NCBI GenBank assembly: GCA_021732205.1
Contig: JAKFVK010000225.1
Location: 1-39,256, forward strand
Length of the DNA: 39,256 bases
Direction of reading: 5' to 3'
Source: Hyphomicrobiales bacterium
GTDB lineage: Bacteria; Pseudomonadota; Alphaproteobacteria; Rhizobiales; UBA4765
The notes under the pieces were generated by a model, which worked only from the letters and a program-made list of their open reading frames with translations, was not told the origin of the DNA and did not search any database. This document shows, piece by piece, positions 1-7,364 of this stretch. Numbering within the stretch: the stretch's first letter is position 1; every line of letters begins with the position of its first letter. A program made the position numbers and the translations under genes.

Positions 1-929
1 TCGATCCGGCGGAAATGCAATCACCTGGCATGCGCGCGATCGCTGCCGGCATGACGATGGTGTGCGCCACGGATGGCAATCACGGGCGCGCGGTCGCCGC
101 CGGCGCGCGTCTTGTTGGTTGCCGCTCCATCATCTTCATCCATGAAGGCGTGAGCGAACCTCGCGCCGCCGCCATCGCTGCCTTCGGTGGCGAGATCGTC
201 CGCGTCGCCGGCAGCTACGATGATTCTGTTGTCGAGGCGGCGCGCCAGGCCAGCCGCCATGGCTGGACGGTCGTCTCCGATACCTCGTGGGAGGGGTATG
301 AGGACATTCCCCTCACCGTCATGCAGGGCTACACGGTGACGGCGGGCGAAGCGTTCGAGAAATTGCTGCAGCCACCGACTCATATTTTCATTCAGGCGGG
401 TGTGGGCGGTGTCGCTGCTGCGGTCGCGGCCCACGCCCTGGCGGTTTACGGGCAGGCGATGCCGAAGATCGTCATTGTCGAGCCGGAGCGCGCCGCCTGT
501 CTGCTGGCAAGCGCTGAGGCGGGCCGTGTCACCACGGTGGCGCACGGATTGCCAACCGTGATGGCAATGCTCGAATGCGCCGAACCATCGCCGCTTGCTT
601 TCGAGATCGTGCAATCCCTTGCAGAGGGTTTTGTTGCCGTTAGTGAAGACAGTGCGATCGTCGCGATGAATGAGCTTGCCCGGCCAGCAGAAAGCGATTG
701 CGCGATCATTGCCGGGGAAAGCGGAGCAGCGGGTCTTGCCGGCCTGATGACCTGCCTTGATGATGAGACCGCGCGCACGTTGCTCGAACTGGGGCACACC
801 GCGCGCGTGCTTCTTTTCAATACCGAAGGCGCGACCGATGCGGCGCTTTACGAGAAGCTCACCGGCATTGATCCCGCACGGATTCCCCGCACCGGCCCGT
901 CATCGACCATGACGGTGAGCCCGGTGTAA
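1..929 (+). CDS. dpaL: Diaminopropionate ammonia-lyase, 5'-truncated by the window edge
   Basis: PLP-dependent lyase that degrades 2,3-diaminopropionate to pyruvate and ammonia in the cytoplasm. The reading frame is open to the left edge, so the true start lies outside. About 308 residues are present against roughly 400 for the family, and the N-terminal part with the PLP lysine is missing. Visible family marks are the ATDGNHG motif near the start of the fragment, the DTSWEGYEDIP and MQGY stretch that separates DpaL from threonine dehydratases, and the glycine-rich GVGGVAAAVA loop that holds the PLP phosphate. It is the only gene of this pathway in view. A related fold-type II PLP lyase is the alternative, but the WEGYE/MQGY pattern makes DpaL the best call. 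Confidence 0.85.
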   Translation, partial: DPAEMQSPGMRAIAAGMTMVCATDGNHGRAVAAGARLVGCRSIIFIHEGVSEPRAAAIAAFGGEIVRVAGSYDDSVVEAARQASRHGWTVVSDTSWEGYEDIPLTVMQGYTVTAGEAFEKLLQPPTHIFIQAGVGGVAAAVAAHALAVYGQAMPKIVIVEPERAACLLASAEAGRVTTVAHGLPTVMAMLECAEPSPLAFEIVQSLAEGFVAVSEDSAIVAMNELARPAESDCAIIAGESGAAGLAGLMTCLDDETARTLLELGHTARVLLFNTEGATDAALYEKLTGIDPARIPRTGPSSTMTVSPV

Positions 930-976
930 ACCGGCCTTGCGAATGCGAGTTTGATGCAGGAGGAGCCGCTGGGGGG

Positions 977-1444
977 GTGGTGCCCTTTCCAAGCTTCACC
1001 ATCGGACTGGCGAGCTATCTCGCGGTGCTCGAAGGGTTGTGGCTCTTTACCGGCAAATCGGTTTTCAGGAATCTCTACCTGTTCTGGATCAAGATCTTTG
1101 CCATCGCCTTTGGCATGGGCGTCGTCTCGGGCGTGGTCATGAGCTGCCAGTTCGGCACCAATCGGTCTGTCTTTTCGGATGTCGCCGGCAGTGTGCCGGG
1201 GCCGTTGCTGGCCTATGAGGTGCTGACGGCTTTCTTTCTCGAAGCCTCCTTCCTCGGCATCATGCTGTTTGGCTGGCAGCGCGTCGGGCCGACGCTGCAT
1301 TTTGTCGCCACCGTCTGCGTTGCCTTTGGCACGGCGACATCGGCCTTCTGGATTTTGTCGGCCAATTCATGGATGCAGACGCCGGCGGGGTTTGCCTGGG
1401 AAAATGGCCGTCCGGATGTCGCAACATCAGGAGGATCTCAGTGA
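977..1444 (+). pseudogene. cydA: Internal fragment of cytochrome bd-type quinol oxidase subunit I
   Basis: The translation matches only TM helices 2 to 4 of CydA/CioA: FPSFTIGLASYLAVLEGLW, then FGTN, LAYEVLTAFFLE and ANSWMQTPAG. Similarity begins abruptly at a GTG preceded by unrelated sequence and stops near base 1410, after which the frame runs about ten codons to TGA. A functional subunit has roughly 450-530 residues; here there are 155. The parts carrying the haem-ligand histidines and methionine of the full protein are gone, although the two glutamates of the LAxExxxAFFLE motif remain. The usual FGTNW is FGTNR. No cydB follows. I read this as a decayed remnant with both ends deleted, not a functional gene. 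Confidence 0.85.
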
Positions 1445-1624
1445 TGCGTCTGGCAGATTGAGCTTGCCAGCGGCGCGCCTGCCGATGGCGGCCCATTGAC
1501 TAATCTCAACAAGCGTGGGGTCCACGTCTGATCACGACGACATTGCGCCGCTCAGGGCTCCCCGGAGCCAGTCATGAAGACTGCTCGGATTATTCAGGCA
1601 CCAAGCAGCAAGCGCTGCATGAAA

Positions 1625-1654
1625 CCGCCGGCTTCGGGTATGCGAAGCCGGCGG
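1625..1654 (-). terminator. Probable intrinsic terminator of the YHS gene
   Basis: A perfect 12-bp GC-rich inverted repeat (1625-1636 with 1643-1654, arm CCGCCGGCTTCG, 6-nt loop) lies 13 bp downstream of the stop codon of the minus-strand YHS gene. Only a short TTT follows on that strand, so termination efficiency is uncertain. Confidence 0.6.
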
Positions 1655-1667
1655 CTCACAGATTGGA

Positions 1668-2195
1668 TCAGAAGCCAAAAAGCTCGCGCGGTGTCTTGTC
1701 CACGATCTTCGACCAGTTGTCATTGGCCTTGGCCGCATTGCCTGCCGGATCCTTCAGGAAGCCGTCCAGGGCTGCCTTGTAGGAGAAGACAGCGAGCTTG
1801 CCATCTGCAACCCGGAAGATGGTCGGATCGCCATCCAGCTTCTTGCCGCCTGCTGCGCCCTGCTGGCAGAAACCGCCATAGAGAGGGGCATACTTGACCG
1901 GGTCAGCCTTGAATGCCTTGAGGTTTTCTTCTGATGAAAAGCGATAGATCGCCCCTTCATGTTCAGCAGAAAACTTTTCCTGACCCAGTACCGGCTTGCC
2001 AACGGTGTGGTAGGCGACCGGATCATGGCTCTGAAGCGCTACTCTGGAAGAGGTCACGTTGACCGCAGCCTTTGACGTAATGTCATATGCCTGCGCCGAA
2101 ATCAGACTACCGGCCATAAAGGGAGCAATCGAAACCACCGCAGCAATGCTCGCGCCGCGAAGCAGGCGCGACAGGGATTGCGAAAGAACTGACAT
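1668..2195 (-). CDS. Secreted YHS-domain protein, likely member of the SigF regulon
   Basis: A 175-residue protein with an N-terminal signal peptide (basic start, hydrophobic run, SAQA at the end) and one YHS domain: DPVAYHTVGKPV, then EGAIYRFSSEENLKAFKADP and YAPLYGGFC. YHS domains are small metal-associated modules found in copper and other metal proteins; a periplasmic site is inferred from the signal. The ATG at 2195 is chosen because GGAG lies 8 nt upstream. A longer reading to 2285 would begin upstream of the expected transcript start, because a GTAACC-N16-CGAA promoter occupies 2272-2297. The gene follows nrsF on the same strand but has its own promoter. Its biochemical role is unknown. 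Confidence 0.85.
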   Translation of the reverse strand: MSVLSQSLSRLLRGASIAAVVSIAPFMAGSLISAQAYDITSKAAVNVTSSRVALQSHDPVAYHTVGKPVLGQEKFSAEHEGAIYRFSSEENLKAFKADPVKYAPLYGGFCQQGAAGGKKLDGDPTIFRVADGKLAVFSYKAALDGFLKDPAGNAAKANDNWSKIVDKTPRELFGF

Positions 2196-2271
2196 GGATT
2201 TTCTCCGACGGATTGGGTTCCCCGGCTTTAACAGGGGCATGACCGACGTTTTACCGATCTGCATTCCGTCA

Positions 2272-2297
2272 TTCGCCCTGGCCAATACAAAGGTTAC
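2272..2297 (-). promoter_or_regulatory. SigF-type ECF promoter of the YHS gene
   Basis: On the minus strand GTAACC (2297-2292) is followed by exactly 16 nt and CGAA (2275-2272). The same two elements and spacing occur in front of sigF in this window. The expected transcript start is near 2265, leaving a 5' leader of about 70 nt before the ATG at 2195. Confidence 0.8.
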
Positions 2298-2331
2298 AGC
2301 TCGAAATTCATTTTTTTTAAACCTGCCTCAC

Positions 2332-2967
2332 CTACCAGCGAAGCAGCCGCGGCCCCGCCAACGCACCCATACCCGCAGACAGAATGATGCCAAGGCTGTA
2401 CCAGAGGGCCACAAAGCCGATTGCGTCTTCCTCGCAGGTCAGGGCATAGCCGGCAGCCGCGAGCGAACCTGCGAGAAGCCCGGCTGCAAACCCGGCCCAG
2501 CGCAGGTCGGTTGGCGCAAAGCGCCGTGTCAGCCGCAAGAGACTGATCAGTGTCGGGAGGGAGAGCAGAGGAATGGCCCAGGGGCAGGTCAGTGCAAACT
2601 TCCCAAGGATGTAGGGCAGTTTTTCGCCGGCAGGGACATTGAGAACCGAAACCGTGCCGATATCTGCCATGGACAGGACGACCATGACAATGATGCGGAA
2701 GGCCGGGGCGGCGCGTTTGCCGGGAAAAGCCAGCATATTCAGGCACCAGGCGCTGCTTGCCGCCAGCGCCATGGCATAGGCAAGCTTTGTCCAGAGCGCC
2801 GCGCCTGTCCACATGGCCTGCGGCACGAATTCACGCAGGCCAAGAGAAACGGCGGTGCAAAAAATCATGCCCGCGCCTGCGATCAGCGCCAGATCGCGGC
2901 CAATGAAGACTCTCCGGGCCGGGCCAGCGCCTGAGGCGAGACCCGCAATCAATGCGTCGGTATTCAT
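2332..2967 (-). CDS. nrsF: NrsF/DUF1109-family membrane anti-sigma factor
   Basis: A 211-residue integral membrane protein with about six hydrophobic helices and short loops, the pattern of the NrsF (DUF1109) family that holds SigF-type ECF sigma factors at the inner membrane until stress. Cysteines at 128 (LTCPWAIPLLSLP) and 178 (LTCEEDAIGFVALWYSLGI) sit in the two conserved motifs of the family and are the likely redox or metal-sensing residues; Cys37 and Cys75 are extra. Its ATG overlaps the sigF stop as ATGA, so the pair is translationally coupled. The function is inferred from the family and from this gene order. Confidence 0.88.
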   Translation of the reverse strand: MNTDALIAGLASGAGPARRVFIGRDLALIAGAGMIFCTAVSLGLREFVPQAMWTGAALWTKLAYAMALAASSAWCLNMLAFPGKRAAPAFRIIVMVVLSMADIGTVSVLNVPAGEKLPYILGKFALTCPWAIPLLSLPTLISLLRLTRRFAPTDLRWAGFAAGLLAGSLAAAGYALTCEEDAIGFVALWYSLGIILSAGMGALAGPRLLRW

Positions 2968-3521
2968 TGCGGTGTCCTGACCATCACCATGAGCTGTTTC
3001 AGCCCGCGATGCACCTGCACCTTCAGGGCGGAAACGGAGACGCCGCTCCGTCTGGATGCTTCCGACATGGACAGGCCTTCAAGTCTGGTGAGCACAATCG
3101 CCCTTCGCTGTGGCGCGGGCAGGGTATCAAGAAGAACGCGAATGTCCTGCCCGGCAGCGACATCCACGCCCGTTTCATAAACAAGCAGGTCATCATCCGT
3201 CACATCAAGCGGTTGGTGCAGGGCCTCGCGCCGCCCATGCCGCCGCCAGAAATCGACGAGCTTGTAGCCGGCAATCGCAAACACCCAGTTCGACACCGGC
3301 AAGGCCGGATCATGGGTGCCGCGCTTGGCGTGCAAGGCGAGCAGCGTTTCCTGCACAAGATCCTCCGTTTCGTCGGACAGCGACGACAACCGACGTCTGA
3401 AATAGCTTCTCAGACGCCCGGCAATGAGATGCAAGGCCTGGGCATAGGCTGCCTCGTCTCCCGACTGGGCCCGCACCCACAAAGGGCGCAACGCGGCTGC
3501 GAAGCGATCAACCTTGTCCAT
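2964..3521 (-). CDS. sigF: ECF RNA polymerase sigma factor of the SigF group
   Basis: A 185-residue group IV sigma factor. Region 2 covers roughly residues 22-95 (DETEDLVQETLLALHAKR, then NWVFAIAGYKLVDFWRR). Region 4 covers about 128-178 (LPAPQRRAIVLTRLEGLSMSEASRRSG helix-turn-helix, followed by VHRGLKQL). It should direct RNA polymerase to GTAACC-N16-CGAA promoters, found both just upstream of itself and upstream of the nearby YHS gene, so it is probably autoregulated. nrsF follows with an ATGA overlap and should be its inhibitor. The -10 element ends only 7 nt before the ATG, so the mRNA may be leaderless; a GTG at 3476 is the only other plausible early start. Confidence 0.92.
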   Translation of the reverse strand: MDKVDRFAAALRPLWVRAQSGDEAAYAQALHLIAGRLRSYFRRRLSSLSDETEDLVQETLLALHAKRGTHDPALPVSNWVFAIAGYKLVDFWRRHGRREALHQPLDVTDDDLLVYETGVDVAAGQDIRVLLDTLPAPQRRAIVLTRLEGLSMSEASRRSGVSVSALKVQVHRGLKQLMVMVRTPQ

Positions 3522-3528
3522 TGCTGCA

Positions 3529-3554
3529 TTCGCCCTGTGAGAGCGTCCGGTTAC
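3529..3554 (-). promoter_or_regulatory. SigF-type autoregulatory promoter of sigF-nrsF
   Basis: On the minus strand GTAACC (3554-3549), 16 nt and CGAA (3532-3529) match the Caulobacter SigF promoter form and the copy at 2272-2297. The sigF ATG at 3521 falls where transcription is expected to begin. Confidence 0.8.
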
Positions 3555-3610
3555 AGGCCGCCGGAAAGAACGCTGCGTTCGCCGGAGCCGTCGGGCGGAA
3601 AAACACGCTC

Positions 3611-3661
3611 ACCCTGTCACGCTCCGCACCCTGTCACGCTCCGCACCCTGTCATGCTCCGC
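3611..3661. repeat. Three tandem copies of a 17-bp unit
   Basis: Three adjacent 17-bp units (ACCCTGTCACGCTCCGC); the third has one C-to-T change. There are no spacers, so this is a short tandem repeat and not a CRISPR array. Confidence 0.85.
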
Positions 3662-3842
3662 ACCCGCATCCAGACCTGCCCGCCACCTTTGCGATTGGAA
3701 ACCGGCTTGGAATCCGGTCCTATACCGCCACAGTGAGCCCGATCGGGCGAGGCTTTGCCAATCACGAACACCTAGCTCGCAGGCACATTGCCGTTATCGG
3801 CGGGCAAGACATGTTTCGCGGGAAGACGGGTGATTGAGGCAC

Positions 3843-4037
3843 CCGCGCGTCATGCGCGGATCAAGCCCCGGATCAAGTTTGAGGGCGGGCAAAACGTGTG
3901 GCGGATTGGCACCGCCGCGATCCCCGGACGGGTGCAGCGCCAGCGGAACCCGATCCGGGGTCCAGCACAGGGAGAGCTGCGAAACGGAACCAAAGAAAAT
4001 GCCGCTTCCCGATTGATCCGCTGGACTCCGGGGTCCA
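3843..4037. repeat. REP-like cluster of short palindromes and direct repeats
   Basis: Contains an inverted repeat CCGCGC-5 nt-GCGCGG (3843-3859), two GGATCAAG direct repeats 12 bp apart (3858-3877) and two copies of CCGGGGTCCA (3955-3964 and 4028-4037) inside near-palindromes. The composition resembles dispersed intergenic repeats of alphaproteobacteria; membership in a named family is not established. Confidence 0.45.
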
Positions 4038-4174
4038 TTCAGCTGATGCTGCTTGGCCCCGAAGATCGGGCCTGTGGCAGGTCAGCAGCTACCGAAAAGG
4101 AGCTTGAATCACGATTGCCGTTGTGAGGGAATCCCGCGACGCTGTTTATGAGTTGACGGCCCAGGATCCAGGAT

Positions 4175-5275
4175 ATGCGAATTCTTCACGGCCCGCTCAA
4201 TATTGGTAACCAACCATGGACGTTATCCAGGGCTGAGCGGCGCCAGGGTGCATCCAGCGATGTTGTTCTGGCGTTCGGCTCGCGGTTTCAGTTTTCCGCC
4301 GATGACATCCTTTCCGGCGATAATCCCGCAAGCTTTAGATCTCGCCTGCGTCGATATGGTTTCGGGTTTATCGCGGCACTGCGTTACGATGTTATGCATT
4401 ACTATTTCGGCAAGACATTTCTGACATCCAGCGGATACAGATCAAGAAACTGGCTATTAAACAGACTTTTTCGGGCAGATTTATTTCTGGCACAGAAATT
4501 GGGAAAAAAAATGTTTATGACGTTACAGGGGTGTGACGCTCGAATAGCTAAAAAATCAAATATTATGAACAATTGGACGATGTGTGCTTCTGGACGTTGC
4601 TCACTGTTCGGGACGTGTATAGAATTCCTTGACCAGGAGCGGCTGGACATGCTGCGAGACATCCTGCCGTTATGCGACAAGGTGTTTTATCTCAATCCTG
4701 AGATAGGGCACTTCGTGTCAGGCGCGCATTTTTTGCCTTATTCGAATACCAATGTGTTCGCGACAGAACTGAGTCTGCCCACGCAAACCGGGCGGCCGCG
4801 GATCGTTCATGCGCCGACAGATTCAGGAATCAAAGGAACCGCACTGATCCTCGATGCATTGGACCAGCTGAAGGGCCAATTCGATTTTGATCTGGTTTTG
4901 ATTAAGGACAAGACGCACGCCGAGGCAATGGATTTATATCGATCAGCCGACCTGGCAATCGATCAGGTTCTTGCGGGCTGGTATGGCGGCGTGGCCGTTG
5001 AATGGATGGCAATGGGCAAGCCAGTCGCGGCCTATATCAGGGACAGCGATCTTGGATTTATTGACCAGAACATGAGAAGAGACATCCCGATATTGCAACT
5101 CAGGCCTTCTCATTTGGTCGAAGATCTTGCGGCAATTCTCAGCAAGAGATCGCAGTGGCGGCAGATTGGCGAGCAGTCACGTCAATTCGTTGAAAAATGG
5201 CATAACCCGGATAAAATCGCTCGGGCGATGCTCAAATGTTATCGGGATCCGCGCCTTCCTTTTGTCCTCGAATGA
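4175..5275 (+). CDS. Glycosyltransferase with CX4CX5C cluster, plus-strand paralog of the 10828-11961 gene
   Basis: A 366-residue GT-B-type glycosyltransferase, presumed to add one sugar in polysaccharide assembly at the cytoplasmic membrane face. It begins MRILHGPLNIGNQPW and shares this start, RYDVMHYYFGK, TLQGCDAR, RIVHAP-type and GWYGGVAVEWMAMGKPVAAYIR motifs with the gene at 10828-11961. Shortly after GCDAR come three cysteines, Cys137, Cys142 and Cys148, spaced CX4CX5C as in the paralog. It is the only plus-strand gene of the locus and converges on the minus-strand operon with a 34-bp gap. Its base composition is visibly more AT-rich than the neighbours, suggesting separate acquisition. 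Donor and acceptor are unknown. Confidence 0.82.
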   Translation: MRILHGPLNIGNQPWTLSRAERRQGASSDVVLAFGSRFQFSADDILSGDNPASFRSRLRRYGFGFIAALRYDVMHYYFGKTFLTSSGYRSRNWLLNRLFRADLFLAQKLGKKMFMTLQGCDARIAKKSNIMNNWTMCASGRCSLFGTCIEFLDQERLDMLRDILPLCDKVFYLNPEIGHFVSGAHFLPYSNTNVFATELSLPTQTGRPRIVHAPTDSGIKGTALILDALDQLKGQFDFDLVLIKDKTHAEAMDLYRSADLAIDQVLAGWYGGVAVEWMAMGKPVAAYIRDSDLGFIDQNMRRDIPILQLRPSHLVEDLAAILSKRSQWRQIGEQSRQFVEKWHNPDKIARAMLKCYRDPRLPFVLE

Positions 5276-5309
5276 GACGACAGGCGTCGCATCGCCGCGA
5301 GGCATCGCT

Positions 5310-6185
5310 TCATTGACCTCCAGCAAGGGTCGCAGCAATGCCTTCATCGAAACTGCGGAACCGTGTCAGGTCGTAACGCTGCGCAAGCTTTGCAAGCTCA
5401 GGTACGACCACGGGTGAACCACCAGGCTTTCGCTCGAACACAGGAGACTTGTCCAGCAGCTTTCCGATCGTTCGCACCGCCTCCTCGATCGTCAGCGCCT
5501 GGGGTGTGGCGACATTGAACACGCCGCTCCATTTTTCTGCGAGAGCAGCAAGTATCACCGAACTGACATCATCGACGTAAGTCGGGGCAAAGCGCATCCC
5601 TCCGCCGCTCTGTGGAAGTGTCACAGCTTCACCGACGCGCACGCGGCGAATAAGGTCCGGGATTAGCCTTGCGCTCTGCCCGGGTCCATAAGGAGAAAAC
5701 AGACGCAGCACAGAGACAGGACACATCGCGCCAAACGGATGCGCCAGAATTTCCGCAGCCAATTTCGTTGCGCCGAGATTGGACCGGGGGAGAAGCGCCG
5801 CATCTTCGCTAAGGGCGCCGGCGAAGGGTTCATATACTGTCCCGCTGGATACAAGGCAAAACCGCGATACCTGCGCCTGTGCCGCCGCCATCAACAATTC
5901 ATGCGCGCCTTTGACGTTGACGCGGAACATCTCGTCCGCATCATCTGGAAAGGCGCGATAGGCCCGAGATTGCGCCAGATGTGCGACGGCATCGATGCCG
6001 GCAGGAAAAGTCAGAGAATGGCCGGCGCCAAGTGCATGCACCAGGGTGCCGCAACCCGCTGGCGTCTGTGTCGTCTGGCGCACAAGCGCGGTGACGAGAT
6101 GACCGTTCTCCAGCAAAAGGCGTACGAGCGCCTGCCCTACAAAGCCGGACGCGCCGGTGACGAGGATGTGCAGCTTGCCCGTCAT
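5310..6185 (-). CDS. NAD-dependent epimerase/dehydratase-like SDR lacking the catalytic tyrosine
   Basis: A 291-residue extended short-chain dehydrogenase with the Rossmann motif TGASGFVG (10-17), a Ser/Thr-rich SSGTVYEP strand and LRLFSPYGPGQ typical of nucleotide-sugar epimerases. Where the family has YxxxK, the sequence reads SNLGATKLAAE: the lysine is kept but the tyrosine is leucine (codon CTC). The epimerase at 21936-22931 in the same locus has an intact YGATK. It therefore may be inactive, use another acid/base residue, or have a binding role. It is the last gene of the long minus-strand unit, 4 bp after the methyltransferase. Confidence 0.8.
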   Translation of the reverse strand: MTGKLHILVTGASGFVGQALVRLLLENGHLVTALVRQTTQTPAGCGTLVHALGAGHSLTFPAGIDAVAHLAQSRAYRAFPDDADEMFRVNVKGAHELLMAAAQAQVSRFCLVSSGTVYEPFAGALSEDAALLPRSNLGATKLAAEILAHPFGAMCPVSVLRLFSPYGPGQSARLIPDLIRRVRVGEAVTLPQSGGGMRFAPTYVDDVSSVILAALAEKWSGVFNVATPQALTIEEAVRTIGKLLDKSPVFERKPGGSPVVVPELAKLAQRYDLTRFRSFDEGIAATLAGGQ

Positions 6186-6189
6186 GCTA

Positions 6190-7314
6190 TCAGACCGGCT
6201 TCGTCACCAGCACGGAAATGCCGTTGGGGTTGGCATCATTGACCTGCCATTCTTTCGCGCCGAGGTCGCGCAGCCAGCCCTCCACCTCGTCCTGCGTATG
6301 CTGCCAGGCATTGTGGGGATGATACCAGTCGAAATTGACCATGTTGTTGGTCTCGTAATCAAAAGCCTCGTTCCAGAAGCACTTGACGAAATTGTAGTAG
6401 ATCAGGCGCTGGACATCATGGGTCCCTGCCGGGATGCCCAGGACCGGGATTGGCTTTTCCAGTGTGATCTTTGCATTGAGGCGTGACAATTCGCGGCCAA
6501 GCTCTGTCAGGCCTTCACAGGCGGCATAGCAATCATCCGGCGACATCGGCATGAAATTGTTGCGAATATGCTCGTCGGCGAAGACGCGGGCGGCGCCCAT
6601 CTTCTTGTAGACGTAGAAGAAGAACTGGCCGCCTGGCATCAGCTTTTTGTAAAGCGCCTCGACAGCCGCGCGAGTGTCCGGCGTGTGGTGCAGGACGCCA
6701 TCGGCGATGATGAAATCGAAGCTGCCGTCAGCGAAGGGGGCGTCCATCAGGTCGGCCTGTACCACGGTGCAGTTGGGCAGATGCCGTGTGTTGCCAAAGG
6801 TGGTGAAGGCAGCGGCTGAAATGTCAAGGGCGAAGACCTCGCCGGCGCATTGCTCGGCCATGAAGCGTGAGTTGAAGCCGGAGCCAGGCCCGCATTCCAG
6901 GATGCGCTTCCGCTTGGCGTGAAAGGCTTTCAACTCATCGACATTGGCGAGGCCGAATTTCTTGCAGTACCAGTCGTAGAGGAACTCCTGATGTTGCGGA
7001 TCCAGGCCATAGTTCTTGAAGCGGGTCCACTTGTCGGAGAATGTTTCGTTGGTCTTGGCCTGCTCGGCGGCGTCCTCGCGCGCTGTTGTGGTCTGGTAGG
7101 AAAGGTTGTGCCGCTTGGCAAAATCGCTCAAATCCTGCTGCAATACGCCAGTGAGGAAGGATGGAACGCCCTCGATGATCGGCACCCATCGCCCGTCGCC
7201 GGTGCGCAGTACACCATCAATGATCTGGTCGCCCTCGCTCTTGAAGGATTCAACTGTCAGAGCTTGCCCTTTGAGGTGGGCGGGCTGGAACTGGGAGACG
7301 CTGGATACGCGCAA
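6190..7314 (-). CDS. Class I SAM-dependent methyltransferase with Trm112-like N-terminus
   Basis: A cytoplasmic methyltransferase. The N-terminal part resembles a Trm112-like segment (GVLRTGDGRWVPIIEGVPSFL) without zinc cysteines. The SAM fold follows, with motif I LECGPGSG (about 139-146) and later FDFIIADGVLHH, then KLMPGGQFFFYVYKK. Substrate is probably a sugar or lipid-linked glycan, judged only from the neighbours. I choose a TTG start at 7314 because GAGGAA lies at ideal distance upstream and it leaves a 50-bp gap after the preceding gene; an ATG at 7458 would give 422 residues but overlap that gene by 94 bp with unconvincing residues. Confidence 0.78.
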   Translation of the reverse strand: MRVSSVSQFQPAHLKGQALTVESFKSEGDQIIDGVLRTGDGRWVPIIEGVPSFLTGVLQQDLSDFAKRHNLSYQTTTAREDAAEQAKTNETFSDKWTRFKNYGLDPQHQEFLYDWYCKKFGLANVDELKAFHAKRKRILECGPGSGFNSRFMAEQCAGEVFALDISAAAFTTFGNTRHLPNCTVVQADLMDAPFADGSFDFIIADGVLHHTPDTRAAVEALYKKLMPGGQFFFYVYKKMGAARVFADEHIRNNFMPMSPDDCYAACEGLTELGRELSRLNAKITLEKPIPVLGIPAGTHDVQRLIYYNFVKCFWNEAFDYETNNMVNFDWYHPHNAWQHTQDEVEGWLRDLGAKEWQVNDANPNGISVLVTKPV

Positions 7315-7364
7315 GGGAATTTCCTCGATCAGGGCGAAATATGCTGAGTCAGATTGGGCACTTC

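Larger units (their letters stand above)
3555..4174. other. Non-coding stretch between the sigF promoter and the first glycosyltransferase
   Basis: No convincing gene is visible on either strand; the open frames here look random or antisense. It contains a three-unit tandem repeat (3611-3661), a perfect 12-bp palindrome GCCCGATCGGGC (3737-3748) and a cluster of REP-like near-palindromes (3843-4037). It probably carries the promoter for the plus-strand glycosyltransferase, but I cannot point to one. Confidence 0.6.

Noticed and set aside
2059-2934. 291-codon plus-strand frame opposite nrsF and the YHS gene
   Set aside because: Both minus-strand genes are well supported; this is a shadow frame.
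3611-3661. Possible CRISPR array
   Set aside because: Units are 17 bp and directly adjacent, with no spacers and no cas genes nearby.
2952-3833. 293-codon plus-strand frame over sigF
   Set aside because: Antisense to a convincing ECF sigma factor; the translation is Arg/Pro/His-rich and without family features.
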